Of a stretch of 64,000 nucleotides of DNA, positions 12,577 to 24,023 are shown in pieces. The stretch is from Turnera subulata (Eukaryota; Streptophyta; Magnoliopsida; Malpighiales; Passifloraceae): assembly GCA_028386065.3 (NCBI GenBank), contig JAKUCV010007374.1, positions 1 to 64,000 on the forward strand, in the 5' to 3' direction. Numbering within the stretch: the stretch's first letter is position 1; each line of letters starts with the position of its first letter. The notes below the pieces were generated by a model. It was not told the DNA's origin. It made no database searches and was given only the letters and a program-made list of their open reading frames with translations. A program made the position numbers and the translations under genes.

Positions 12577-12838
12577 TCAATGTTCCTTCTTCTTCTCCAT
12601 ATCTTCTTTGAGCTTGTGGCTGTCTTCTTCTCACTTTCTCGCTTGTTTAGTCTTTTCTTCATACAAGTTGCGATATTTATTTGACAATTTCATCCATCTT
12701 TCCAGCAGTGTTTCTTATGTATCAACCGGCTGGTCGCATTCATCTAGTTGTTCAAGGATTTGGAGGCATATATGCTCTAAAATTTTATTTTCATTTAGAA
12801 GCTCGTTGATTAAAGTTTGCCCGGTTGGTGATTTCTGA
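12577..12838 (-). pseudogene. Coiled-coil gene copy 3, truncated
   Basis: The 3' two thirds of the gene are recognisable, with in-frame stops; the 5' part and the promoter are absent because the unit jumps at about 12,838 to sequence that lies upstream of the promoter in other units. Confidence 0.65.
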
Positions 12839-13925
12839 GAGCAATTGCAAACTGTTGTGTACTTGATTGGTTGCATAACTGTTGTGTACTTGATTGGTTC
12901 CAGTAATTTGGGGCGTTATATATTCGAAACGAAAAACCCTAATATATTGTATTTTTTGACACGGCGTATGTAATCTAATGGGAACAATGAGCCGACCTAT
13001 TTTTTAGGCCTTTATTTACAAAACCCTAGAGGTGCAACTATTCACTTCATATTACAACATTATTAAGTCATCATTAGTTTCCAATTATATCTATAGGTCT
13101 ATTTTGTTTAAACTTTGTTTTGTTTATTTTGTTGTTAACTTATACTTGTTCTGAATTTCATTAGCATCAAGCCTTTTTCTGGCAAGTTGTGATTTGAATT
13201 ATGTGGACGTAATAATGGATATTTAAATTGTGATTGGAAGTCTCAAAAGAGAGAAACAAAAAAACTATTCCATGCCGACCATAGCTCCTTGTCGACCATA
13301 AATGGTTAAACGTAGTGGACGAAAAAGCTTCAACGAAAAACCCTTTTTCATTAGAATGTGGTATCTTTTTGATGTACGGATGTAATTTTATTTTGATGCT
13401 TATGTAAAAACATAATTGATTAAGATACCTGAGAGATATTATTGTATTCAATTTGACTTAACGTAATTGATTAAGATACCTGAGAGATATTCTTGTATTC
13501 CAATTTGACTGAACTACATAATCAGTAATCTATCAAATCCAAACCGCTATCAGGTGCCGCTAAATGAAATTGTGAAGCCTTTTCCTGTTTTGATAGTCCA
13601 TGGCTTTTTTACTATTCAAATACTTAGCTTATGGAATTCCAAGGATGTTTGTGCAGTATTCTTTATTCTGTTGTGCAATTGTTCCCTTTACTTATCTTGC
13701 TGTCTGGTTCTTCTCCCTTTAGCTCTATTTTTTCTTTTCGTTTTTCTGTTAGCGTGATTTTTTTTTATCTATAGTTTGCAGCTTATTCTTGTGTTATTCT
13801 CTGCAACGTTATTGTGTTGATAGTTAAAACAGTTGTTGGTAAAGACTCGATCTATTTTAGGCAGAGAAAGCATGTAATATTTTTATCAATAAAACGTCAG
13901 AAAAGATACATAATTCAATACAAAA

Positions 13926-14291
13926 TCAAAGTTCCTTCTTCTTCTCCATATCTTCTTTGAGCTTCTGGCTATCTTCTTCCAACTATCTCGCTTCTTTAGT
14001 CTTTTTTTCATACATGTTGCGATATTCATTTGACAATTTCATCCATCTTTCCAGCATTGTTTCTTGTGTATCTATCGGTTGGTCGTATTCGTCTAGTTGC
14101 TCAAGGATTTGGAGGCATATATGCTCTAAAATTTTATTTTTGTTTAGAAGCTCGTTGATGAAAGTTTGTCGGTCGGTGATTTCTGCCAGCATTTGCGTGC
14201 ACATTTCTTCCAACCTGTTCTTTTTCTCCTGGAGATGGCTGATAACCTCACCCATGGTTTGATTGTTGTTTGCTGGCTAGTGGCTTGACAT
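13926..14291 (-). pseudogene. Coiled-coil gene copy 4, two stops
   Basis: The start ATG and the TATA box (14,364-14,373) are kept. Codon 5 is TAG (MSSH*PANNN) and a second stop lies after the EKKTKEAR motif near 13,983. Between these stops the frame is open and close to copy 5. Confidence 0.7.
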
Positions 14292-15478
14292 CTTTGTTGT
14301 TCTTGCTTCGATTTGTTGTTGAGAAAGCAGAAGTTTGTGTGCTAATCACAAGGCTATGCTCCACTATATATAGGAGCACATCATTACTTTTCGTGTGAAC
14401 TTCTAATAACTGCCTTTTTAATTGGATGCATAATTGTTGTGTATTTGATTGGTTCCAGTAATTTCAGACATTATTTATTCGAAACGAAAAACCCTAATAC
14501 ATTGTATTTTTTGACACGGCGTATGTAATCTAATGGGAACAATGAGCCGACCTATTTTTTAGGCCTTTATTTACAAAACCCAAGTGGTGGGACTATTCAC
14601 TTCGTATTACATCATTATTAAGTCATCATTTGTTTCCAATTATATCTATAGGTCTATTTTGTTTAAACATAGTTCTGTTTATTATGTTGATAACTTATAC
14701 TTGTTCTGAATTTCATTAGCATCAAGCTTTTTTCTGGCAAGTTGTGATTAGAATTCTGTGCACATAATAATGGATTTTTAAATTGTGATTGGAAGTCCCA
14801 AAAGAGAGAAACAAAAAAACTGATCAATGTCGACCATAGCTCCTTGTCGACCATAAAAGGTTAAACGTAGTGGAGAAAAAGCTTCAACGAAAAACCCTTT
14901 TCATTAGAATGTGGTATCTTTTTGATGTACGGATGTAATTTTATTTTGATGCTAATGTAAAAACGTAATTGATTAAGATACCTGAGAGATATTATTGTAT
15001 TCCAATTTGACTTAACGTAATTGATTAAGATATCTGAGAGACATTCTTGTATTCCAATTTGACTAAACTATATAGTCAGTAATCTATCAAATCCAAACCC
15101 CTATTAGGTGCTGCTAAATGAAATTGTGAACCCTTTTCCTGTTTTGATAGTCCAAGGCATTTTTACTCTTCAAATACTTAGCTTATGGAATTCCAAGGAT
15201 GTTTGTGCAGTATTGTCTATTCGGTTGTGTAATTATTCCCTTTACTTATCTTGTTGTCTGGTTTTTCTCCCTTTAACTCTATTTTTCATTTTGTTTTTTT
15301 TGTTAGCGTGATTTTTTTTATCTATAGTTTGCAGCTCATTTTTGTGTTTTTCTCTGCAACATTATTGTGTTGATAGTTAAAACAGTTGTTGGTAAAGAAT
15401 CGATCTATTTTAGGCAGAGAAAGCAGGTAATATTTTTACTAATGAAACATCAGAAAAGAAACTTAATTCATTACAAAA

Positions 15479-15844
15479 TCAAAGTTCCTTCTTCTTCTCC
15501 ATATCTTCTTTGAGCTTGTGGCTGTCTTCCTCCCACTTTCTCGCTTCTTTAGTCTTTTCTTCATACATGTTGCGATATTCATTTGACAATTCCATCCATC
15601 TTTCCAGTATTGTTTCTTGTGTATCTATCAGCTGGTCGCATTCGTCTAGCTGTTCAAGGATTTGGAGGCATATATACTCTAAAATTTTATTTTTGTTTAG
15701 ATGCTCGTTGATGAAAGTTTGTAGCTCGGTGATTTCTGCCAGCATTTGCGTGCACATTTCTTCCAATCTGTTCTTTTTCTCCTGGAAATGGCTGATAACC
15801 TCACCCAGGATTTCATTGTTGTTTGCTGGTTGGTGGCTTGACAT
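15479..15844 (-). CDS. Small coiled-coil protein, the one open copy of the array
   Basis: The frame encodes 121 residues starting MSSHQPANNNE and ending EDMEKKKEL. It is almost entirely charged helix: residues 15-45 (GEVISHFQEKKNRLEEMCTQ and onward) and 70-121 (ETILERWMELSNEYRNMYEE and onward) have regular leucine/isoleucine spacing. There is no signal peptide or membrane segment. The start was chosen because it lies about 73 bases from the minus-strand TATA box at 15,917-15,926, a spacing repeated in copy 4. I do not recognise the family. A resemblance in style to the coiled-coil part of plant RNA-directed DNA methylation factors (XS/XH proteins) is possible but weak. Five related copies nearby are broken, so it may also be a dying copy that has not yet been hit. 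Confidence 0.55.
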   Translation of the reverse strand: MSSHQPANNNEILGEVISHFQEKKNRLEEMCTQMLAEITELQTFINEHLNKNKILEYICLQILEQLDECDQLIDTQETILERWMELSNEYRNMYEEKTKEARKWEEDSHKLKEDMEKKKEL

Positions 15845-15916
15845 CTTTGTTGTTCTTGATTTGATTTGTAGTTGAGAAAGCAGAAATCTGTGTGCTAATA
15901 ATATGGCTATATTCCA

Positions 15917-15926
15917 CTATATATAG
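15917..15926 (-). promoter_or_regulatory. TATA box of coiled-coil copy 5
   Basis: CTATATATAG on the minus strand lies about 73 bases before the start codon. The same box, with flanking sequence, is kept in copies 1, 2 and 4. Confidence 0.55.
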
Positions 15927-16944
15927 GAGTACGTCATGACTTTTCGTGTGCACTTCTAATAACTACTGTTTTAATTGGTTGCATAATTTTTGTGTATTTG
16001 ATTGGTTCCAGTAATTTGGGGCATTATTTATTCGAAACAAAAAACCCTAATACATTGTATTTTTTGAATTGGCGCACGTAATCTAATGGGTACAATGAGT
16101 CGACCTATTTTTTTGGCCTTTATTTACAAAACCCTAGAGGTGCGACTATTGACTTCGTATTACAACATTATTAAGTCATCACTAGTTTCTAATTATATCT
16201 GTAGGTATATTTTGTTTAAACTTTGTTTTGTTCATAATGTTGTTAACTTATACTTGTTCTGAATTTCATTAGCATCAAACCTTTTTCTGGCAAGTTGTGA
16301 CTAGAACTCTGTGCACATAATAATGAATATTTAAGTTGTGTAGAAGTCTCAAAGGAGAGAAACAAATGTACAGATGTAATTAGAGTGTGGTATCTTTTTG
16401 ATGTACAGATGTAATTTTGTTTTGATGCTAATGTACAAACGTAATTGATTAAGAAACCTGAGAGATATTATTGTATTCCAATTTGACTTAATGTAATTGA
16501 TTAAGAAACCTGAGAAATATTCTTATATTCCAATTTGATTAAACTACATAATCAGTAATCTATCAAATCCAAATCGCTATCAGATGCTGCTAAATGAAAT
16601 TGTGAACCCTAGTCCTGTTTTGATAGTCCAAGGGATTTTTACTCGTCAAATACTTAGCTTACGATACGCCAAGGATGTTTGTGCAGTATTGTCTGTTCGG
16701 TTGTGCAATTGTTCCCTTTACTTATCTTTTGTCTGGTTCTTCTCCCTTTTACTTTATTTTTTTTTTCTGTTGACGTGATTTTTTTATCTACAGTATGCAG
16801 CTCATTCTTGTGTTTTTCTCTGCAACATTATTGTGTTGATAGTTAAAACAGTTGTTGGTAAAAACCCGATCTATTTTGGGCAGAGAAAATAAGTAATATT
16901 TTTATAAATGAAACGTCAGAAAAGATACATAATTCAATACAAAA

Positions 16945-17358
16945 TCAAAATTCCCTCTTCTCCATATCTTCTTTGAGCTTCTGGTTGTCTTCTTCCAATT
17001 TTCTCGCTTCTTTAGTCTTTTCTTCATACATGTTGCAATATTCATTTCACAATTTCATCCATTTTTCCAGCGTTGTTTCTTGTGTATCTACCAGTTGCTC
17101 CCATTCGTCTAGTTGTTTAAGCATTTGGAGGCATATATGCTCCAAAGTTTGATTTTTATTTTGAAGCTCGTTGATGATGGCTCCGGTAGTAGGGTTATTG
17201 TTGTTGATTTTGAAATGTTGCCTGGCATGCAGAACTTCTTTCGTCAATCCTAAATTTGCTGCTGGCTCTTTACACATTTGATGTAACACACAACTTGTTT
17301 GAATTGAACCGAAAAGATGCACTACTGCTATTAACCAATTAGTCGTTTCCAGTAGCAA
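16945..17358 (-). pseudogene. Coiled-coil gene copy 6 with a different N-terminus
   Basis: From about 17,160 down, the translation matches the array gene (NKNQTLEHICLQMLKQLDEW, then EKWMKL) but a stop interrupts it after WMKL near 17,047, and similarity resumes to the end at 16,945. Upstream of 17,160 the sequence is unique to this copy (KEPAANLGLTKEVLHARQHF). This may be the original gene end or a fusion point. It is the only copy not joined to the shared promoter block. Confidence 0.6.
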
Positions 17359-17972
17359 AAACTCGAAAAAGAAGCTTCCCTATGTACTGAAATGTGTCAT
17401 CTAGGTTGGGAAGCCTCAAAATATTTAAGGTCTTCACCTCAGTATGCCAATTACTTTTGGCAGTTGGATGAAGAGCAGGAGGAGTTCCTGGTCGAACTTC
17501 TTGGAGCATGAACTGGTTATTGCGAGTTTGATGCCTAGGAAACTTATCTAACTACTACACCGGTTATGGTTCAGTATATGGCTTACTACACGTCATTGTG
17601 TTATGCGTTTTTTATATTTATAAGTGGAGAACAGTAAGTCATAGCATAATGCATTTTGGATATTTATAATAGGCACGCTATTAATTATGTATGTAGGAAT
17701 GTTGGATGTGTGCATATGCTAACCTAGGTATGCTAATGAAGGTATACTTGTGGATGTTGAAAGGCATTAATATCGGATATCGTTGTGGTAATTTTTTGTG
17801 TTTGTTCTATGTTTGTTTCTGCTGTGTTTGTTGCTGCTTTGATGAATGGCTCTGCAGTGAATTTTGTAATTATGAAGTTCATGAATGTATGAATGTGTGT
17901 GCATGATTTAGGAAATCAAATTGGAATTATCAAGTTATGAATGAATGCGACACGTTTCAGGGATTGCATGTG

Positions 17973-18148
17973 ATGGCAAAATACAAGTTTTATGTGGTGT
18001 TCAACGGTCACCAAAGTGGATTTACGATAATTGGGAGGCAGTGAAAATGGCTACAAGTGGATTCCCTCACACTACTTTCAAGGGTTGTAAAACATTTGAG
18101 GAAGCAAATGCCACATACATTGAGAGCGAAAAGGCGATGGGTGCATAA
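17973..18148 (+). pseudogene. Viroplasmin-like / RNase H1 N-terminal domain, frameshifted
   Basis: The first codons read MAKYKFYVVFNGHQSG, which is the start of the small domain found at the N-terminus of eukaryotic RNase H1 and named after caulimovirus viroplasmin. A one-base loss near 18,021 shifts the frame, after which YDNWEAVK … FKGCKTFEEANATY follows in the next frame up to a stop at 18,146. The known fold binds RNA/DNA hybrids. Only this single domain is present, with no RNase H catalytic part. In plants the domain occurs both in nuclear RNase H genes and in transposon proteins; which applies here cannot be told. Confidence 0.7.
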
Positions 18149-18539
18149 TAACTATGGCCATTGCTTCTCTACCGAGGCATCGTCAAGCACAACAACAATG
18201 TCCTATCAACCTACCTTGCCCATGCCAACTAACCGTGCTCGTGATAAAGTCTTTTTTCCCCCACACACTTGCCACTTTAATCGTAGGGATTTTCATTGGG
18301 ATATTTGTACTACTAATTGCTATTAAATTATGTTAGAATTGAAAAGTATAGCCATATAATATAGTTAATATATGTAATGTGAAACCACTTATGATCTCCT
18401 CTCAGTCCTGTATTTCTACTCACATTATTGTATTTTAATGCATCTTCAATTAGTATAACTTGTTCAAACCGATGAGGAGAGTGTATACTTCAATCACTAG
18501 CATTCGCTTTTTTTTTCAAGAGCAGGATTTAATTGATCT

Positions 18540-19415
18540 AATGAATGTAAATATTGGTGCACCAGCGGCGCACCAATAGGCCTACTGAGGGCTAAAATTG
18601 GCCTATTGGCGCCCAATAGGCCTACTGTGGGCACTAATTGTCCTATTGGTGCACCAATACTCCCATCCTCGGCTTCGAGTGGCATTAATGAAGCCATAAC
18701 CCGTCGCTTTCCTTAGTCAAAGATTTTTGTGGGCACTAATTGCACGAATAGGCCTACCGAGTGCTGAAATTGGCCTATTGGCGCACCAATACGCCTACCG
18801 ATGGCTAAAAGCTCACCATTGGTGCCTTAGTGGTGCACTAGGCCTACCGAGGGCTAAAAGCTCACCAGTGGTGCCCTAATGGTGCACCAATAGGCCTACT
18901 GTGGGCACTGATTGGCCTATTGTTGCACCAACACTGTGCGCACTAATTGCACAGATAGACCTACCGAGGACTGAAATTGGACCAATGTGGTTGTGGTTGT
19001 GTTGGGTTATCTTTATTTTTCATTCTTCAATTTCATTTTTCTAGTTCTACTAATTGCACCAATAGGCCTACCGAGGACTGAAATTGGCCTATTGATGCCC
19101 TAATGGCGCACCAATAGGCCTACTGTGAGCACTAATTGGCCTATTTGTGCACCAATACTGTGCGCACTAATTGCACCAATAGGCCAACCGAGGGCTGAAA
19201 TTGTACCCATATTTATTTGTTCAATTTCATTTTTATATTTCTAATAAAAAGCGCACCATTGACAACCTAATAGCGCACCAATGGCACAACAATAGTCCTA
19301 CTGTGGGCACTAATTGGCCTATTAGTGCACCAATACTTTAAACAGTAATTGCACCAATACTGTGAACAGTAATTGCACCAATAGGCCTACCGAGAGCTAA
19401 AATTGGCCTATTGGC
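18540..19415. repeat. Palindrome-rich minisatellite
   Basis: Variants of caccaataggcctac, gggcactaattggcc and tattggtgcaccaata repeat with irregular period of some 40-60 bases. The core words aataggcctatt, attggtgcaccaat and similar are self-complementary, so the array can fold in many registers. Two islands of unrelated AT-rich sequence (about 18,995-19,045 and 19,205-19,245) interrupt it. Confidence 0.8.
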
Positions 19416-19420
19416 GCAGG

Positions 19421-19462
19421 TGGAATTAGTGCCCACCATCAGAAGGTGGGGGATTTAATTCC
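19421..19462. repeat. Hairpin at the end of the minisatellite
   Basis: TGGAATTA (19,421-19,428) pairs with TAATTCCA (19,455-19,462), and inside it CCCACC (19,432-19,437) pairs with GGTGGG (19,445-19,450). Confidence 0.6.
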
Positions 19463-20680
19463 ACCACCACCTACAGCTCTTTATGGATTTCTAGAAGAAC
19501 CGAAGCTGATTTGATGAAAATTTCCTGTCGAAGAGTTCTCATCGTAGTGACACTGTTATACGTCTGCGACAGGGTGACTCCGTTACGTCCGCAGATCAGA
19601 GCCCAGATTTTTACATCAATTACTTCTGAAGATATTTGGGAGTATATGGCGTGATATATGATTTAAAGAAGATATTCCTAATAAGGAAATATGGTTACTG
19701 CATGCCAACGAAAGGAAAATCCTACTTTCTAGTGATTTGGAAGTAAACTAGCTATTTTCTAGGAATTAAAAGTTAGGGTTTTACACATAATAAAAAGAGG
19801 CAAAAAGGACAGCAGTAGCCGTCTTTAAAACGTAGCTGAAGATAGATGACGGGAGCTAGGGCTTCAACAGAAACTTTTATTCTTTTCTCTTTTATTTGGT
19901 TTCTAACCATGGATGTTTTTTCCATCCTTTTCTTTTATTTTGTTATGAACTAAACCTTCTTTTTTAGATCAAGAGGGATGTAGCTACTTGACTCTTTTTA
20001 TGGTTTAATTACTCCTCCAATAGTGTTTTCTATTTGATTTATCGATTTATTTATGTGTGCTTTATCCATGTTTAAAGCATAATCACCTTTATTACTAGTC
20101 TTAGGCGTTAAGCTAAGTACCAACATGAGAAGTTTATCACTGGAAAAACATAAATAAACCTTAATCTTGGTGCTGAAAGGTGGTAGATTATTGTGGAGTA
20201 AGTAACAACATAGAACATCACTACTCTTAGGAATAGGTTTGATCCACGACAGTGGTAAAATTGACCTCTGAGACGAGTTTATTCTTCCAAAAGATGATAT
20301 TCTCACCCTAGGTTGTTACCCATCATAAATCAAGTAAAGAGCCTGCAGGTTTTTAGTTGACAATGTCACCCCGTTTGCAGATATGGAACAGAGTCAACCT
20401 GTTGACGAGTCTGGGAGGATAATTAGAGCACAAAAGGATAGAGTAGAGAACCCCGATTGATCTAGATCTTCTTAAACCTGATATTTTTTGTATTATTTAC
20501 AGTTTATCATCAATTCTTTTACTGTTGATCACAATTTACAAATTATACGCTCCAAATCATTCTTTTTTTACTGTTTTAAGCCTAACGAAGTGAATCTATT
20601 GATTAGTTGTTTTGCCTAGTCTCTGTGGATACGACCTTGTGTATCTGTGCACAAGTAGATTTTACACATCACCAACCAAG
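19463..20680. other. Non-coding region with decayed LTR-like traces
   Basis: No gene is supported. Near 20,620 the text tctctgtggatacgacc resembles a motif common near the LTR end of plant Gypsy elements. A short frame at 20,382-20,460 (MEQSQPVDESGRIIRAQKD…) could be a gag N-terminus. Neither is enough to define an element. Confidence 0.3.
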
Positions 20681-20708
20681 CCCATGGAATGCACGGGTAG
20701 TTTACTAG
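20681..20708 (+). mobile_element. Helitron-like 3' terminus
   Basis: A short hairpin with GC arms (CCCATG … CACGGG, one mismatch, 20,681-20,697) is followed 7 bases later by CTAG and then a T, matching the plant Helitron 3' end pattern of hairpin plus CTRR before a host T. The 5' end (TC after a host A) was not located, so the extent is unknown. Confidence 0.45.
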
Positions 20709-21095
20709 TTATACGGTGTATAGGAGAGGAATGTCATTGTGAATGATTTAAATTTGATTTTGACATGGAAAATAATGACACCAATGAAGTAAAAGAGAGA
20801 AAAATATATAATTTACGAAAAAAAGAGAGAAAAATATAAAAAAGGAAATTATAATCATTTTGTTAAGAAAAAGAAGAAGCTGGACTGTAGACATAAAAGT
20901 AGGGAGACCGAATATTACCGCTCTTTCTCCTAAGGTAGCATCATATGATAATTAAAATAAAAACAAAAAGTAATCAGTACAATTGATAAAATTATCAACA
21001 TTGGGAAAAAAATGTTGTTCGCATCACTAACGGCGGGACACTCGGCTTAAAGCATATACAAAATCATATAAATCAGTTAGCCTATAATCCCTTAG

Positions 21096-21584
21096 GGTTT
21101 CTTGTCCGTCTTCCTAGCCAAAGGCAACTCCTTTCCAGCCCCATTATCCTCTAGAGCTCCCTCCTCCTCTTCCAGGGTCCCACTTTTCTTATTATTAACT
21201 GCTCCAGCCTCCTTCACCTACCGGTACAGAATTTCCATCATCCTCTTCACCAGCCTTTCATTTTCTTCTCTTTTCATTGTTTTGATTCGGGCGCAATCCT
21301 TCACTTCTCCTCTCTTGTCCGTCTTCCCAGCCAAAGGCGACTCCTTTCTAGCCTCATTACCCTCCATAGCTCCCTCCTCCTCCTTCGGGGTCCCATTCTT
21401 CTTGTTGTTCTCTCCTCCAACCTACTTCACCTATCGATCTAGAATCTCCATCCTCCTCTTCACCAGCCTTTCCTTCTCTTCTTTCTTGATTGTTTTGATT
21501 CGGGCACTCACCTTTCTCTGCTTCACCTCAAGCTCAGAGATTTCTTCATCCATCTTCCTCTTCAACCCACCTCGACCACCATAT
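21096..21584 (-). pseudogene. Duplicated charged-protein fragment
   Basis: On the minus strand the translation KRKMDEEISELEVKQRKVSA continues into RIKTIKKEEKERLVKRRMEIL, then a proline/glycine/lysine stretch ending LAGKTDK. The last part is repeated once (units about 21,096-21,300 and 21,311-21,515, offset about 215 bp) with stops in both units. The plus-strand open frame over this region is an artefact of the pyrimidine-rich complement. I do not recognise the family. Confidence 0.5.
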
Positions 21585-21662
21585 CTTCCACACCAGAAGA
21601 GAGTGTTAAGTGCTCTAACTAGTTATATATGGTGGTGCGAGGTGGGTCGAAGAGGAAGATGA
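21551..21662. repeat. Inverted repeat with arms of about 34 bp
   Basis: The arm at 21,551-21,584 (catcttcctcttc … ccaccat) is mirrored at 21,628-21,662 (atggtgg … gaagaggaagatg) with a 43-base loop. It duplicates in inverted orientation the start of the fragment to its left. Confidence 0.65.
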
Positions 21663-22939
21663 TGGAGAATCTGAAAAGCACTGAATCACCAGCAACAAGC
21701 CTTTTGGCACTTACAAACACATTCCAACCCGTCGTAAGGAATTGTCTCTTGGGTTGGCCTGAACAAGAAAAGAGAAAAAAGAATGGCAATGTAAACTCTA
21801 TTGCGCAATATTACATGAATATCCTGGTTAGTGCTAATTAAGGTAGTCATAAAGTACCTCTACTTGATTTTGTAAGGATTGAGCGTAATTAATAATCTCA
21901 TCCAGCAACAATGCCTTTCCAGTTACCTACTATAAGAACATGCCACACGAAGCTGTCCGCGTCAGATTCATATATGACCCAAAACAGAAACAGGGTACTA
22001 TTATGTTTATATAAAAAAAATAGAGTACTGTTCTTTTTTTTTTTAACAAGAGACATCATTAAGAAATAGGATTTTTTTTTCACGTTGTCACAGCGAGGAA
22101 CAAGATGATGCAATATCTACAATCAAGACATTGCTTAACCCATCAGACAACAACAGAAGGCCAGATGCTTAGAGATCAGTTGTAAGCAAAATAACAAACA
22201 AAATTGGATAGCTCTACTCATTTATAAATCAATCAATCCCAGATAAGGGGCACAAAAATAACAACAAATGAATTCATCATTTCCACTTGGTCTTATGGAC
22301 TACACTGGCCGCGTAGCACATTACCTTATTCTTTTCTAGTGAATTAGCTTTAGAGAACAAGTGTCCTACAGAACACTTGATAGAATAAATGAAGGCTATG
22401 ATTGAAGAAAGAAACCTATAATAACTGAAGGCTATGATTGAAGAAAGAAACCTCTCTAATCTCTCTTTACATTGCTTGAAAAGACTCTTCATAGAAAGAG
22501 ACAAGGAGTGAACAACGCAAAGAAAATCCAACTAGGCAACCTATCCCAATATAGCAAGTCTATAACACATGAAGACACATCATTATAATACCACATAAAT
22601 CGGTTATGCTTCCACTCAAAAACCGAAGAAATAATTATGTAACAATTTACCATCCCCTCTTCATTAACTGAGCAGCCACTGAAGTAACCTTCGCATGAAC
22701 ATAGTCCTTAGCAGAACTTTGCATGTTGTACGACATAGTAGAGACAAAAACTGAAAGCTACACATGTTCGTTCATGATAATATCAGTAACCAATGTCTTA
22801 TTTATCGACAGAAAAGTTAAATGGAACTGCTACATAAATGATGCAATGTGTAGCACAGAAAACCAGTGTGTAACACATGCATCAGTGAACTTGGCAGTGA
22901 CAATCATAAAACTTAAAAGTAGAAATAAAAATTTCCATT

Positions 22940-23086
22940 GTCGTGTTACTTGTTTGGGAAGTTCTAAATACCTTAACAAGTTTCTCTTGTCGCCAATTCC
23001 GTTTCTCGAATGAGATTTTGGAAGCAAAGCATCCTCTTGAGATTTACCGGCGACATTCATAGGCACCAATTTTAGAACTTCAAAAC
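22940..23086 (-). other. Candidate single exon of an unrecognised gene
   Basis: On the minus strand a pyrimidine tract and AG acceptor (about 23,088) are followed by an open stretch reading FEVLKLVPMNVAGKSQEDAL and on to LRYLELPKQ, then a GTAACA donor. Composition looks protein-like. No other exon could be joined with confidence in 21,900-23,500, and the rest of that interval, including GA/CT-rich sequence at 23,250-23,530, shows nothing I can support. A 32-base direct repeat occurs at about 22,390 and 22,427. Confidence 0.3.
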
Positions 23087-23874
23087 CTAAAAAAAATGAA
23101 AAAAATTGCTAAACGCAAGTTACATAGATTTAAGCAGATACTTGAACTAAATCGAAAAAAGGAGTAGATCTGGAGAAGTTTGGCTCACCGTGTCACCTAG
23201 TAGATGACCAACCGTGAGGTAAGTGGCTACCGATAGAGGAAAAAAAAGAACAGATTCACGATCCGAGCGGAAGAGGATAACGGCAGCGAAGGAGGAGGAC
23301 GACAAGGCAGGAGAGAACAACGACGACGCGGGGGAGGAAGACGAGAAGGAGGCGGAGGAGAGAGGTAGTGGTGGCGGGAGGTGAGAGGCAGAGGGAGAGG
23401 GAGGCATAGCAGTAGGTGAGAGTTGGAGAAGGTGGGGGTGGCGGTACATGGAGCAAGGGCGGAGGAGATGGCTAGCAGAACGGCATTGAGGGATTCGGGA
23501 AGGGAGAGGAGAGAGGTAGGGTTGTCGTTGATATTTTGTTTTGAAAAGATAAATGCTAGGTATTTAGTTGAGAAATATTTATTTCTTTGTAAAAAAGGTA
23601 CGGTGACAAATTATAATTTGGATCAAATCCCGTAAATTATCTTTAAAAAAAAAATAATTTACGGGGAGGAGGGAGAGAGATAGTGGCGGAGAGGAGGCAG
23701 GGAGGAGGGACGAGAGAGAAAATTGATTTTAACATTTGGGGTTTTTCGGGTGAAGGGGAGAGAGAAGGCCCATCCAGTTTGTCCGACGTCGTTTCATAGC
23801 TTGGAAATGAGAGTTTCAAAATTTCTCCAAAGTAAACAAACGTTTTTTTAACTATGAGGAAGTACATTTTGTTT

Positions 23875-24023
23875 ACGACAGTCCATTACTTTAATCATAA
23901 TAATTTTTTAAAAATATTGCGTTAATTTGTCTTCATACATAAAAAATTAAGACAAATAGGTAGTATAATTATTTTATTACTAATACTTTTAAAATTTATT
24001 ATCATTAAAGTAATGGACAGACG
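23875..24023. mobile_element. Foldback MITE-like hairpin, about 149 bp
   Basis: The arm acgacagtccattacttta… (23,875-23,914) is the near-perfect reverse complement of the arm at 23,987-24,023. A further inner inverted repeat (aatttgtctt / aagacaaat) lies in the loop. No TSD was resolved. Confidence 0.6.

Larger units (their letters stand above)
9790..17110. repeat. Tandem array of about six diverged 1.35-1.55 kb units carrying a coiled-coil gene
   Basis: Landmarks recur in the same order. The plus-strand motif gtgccgcaaaatgaaatt and relatives starts units at about 10,663, 12,206, 13,554, 15,108 and 16,584. Each block is followed by a minus-strand coiled-coil reading frame and then by the minus-strand TATA box CTATATATAG (10,004; 11,462; 14,364; 15,917). 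Units are separated by substitutions, deletions (the gene 5' end is missing in unit 3) and a sub-duplication. Unit 6 runs into unrelated sequence near 17,160, so it may be the edge of the founder locus. Confidence 0.85.

Noticed and set aside
11061..15875. Plus-strand frames opposite the coiled-coil genes
   Set aside because: Serine/phenylalanine-rich shadows of the coiled-coil frames.
10663..16778. Plus-strand frames in each array unit (VPQNEIVNPFPVLIVQG type)
   Set aside because: The same 17-20 residues recur because the DNA is repeated; the frames soon enter poly-pyrimidine sequence and have no consistent start or stop.
21020..21050. ggcgggacactcgg resembling the start of a rDNA spacer
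   Set aside because: The likeness is limited to about a dozen bases and no 5.8S or 18S sequence follows.
21102..21662. Plus-strand frame of 186 codons
   Set aside because: Rich in S, F, P and L because it is the complement of a purine-rich duplicated fragment; the minus strand has the more protein-like sequence.
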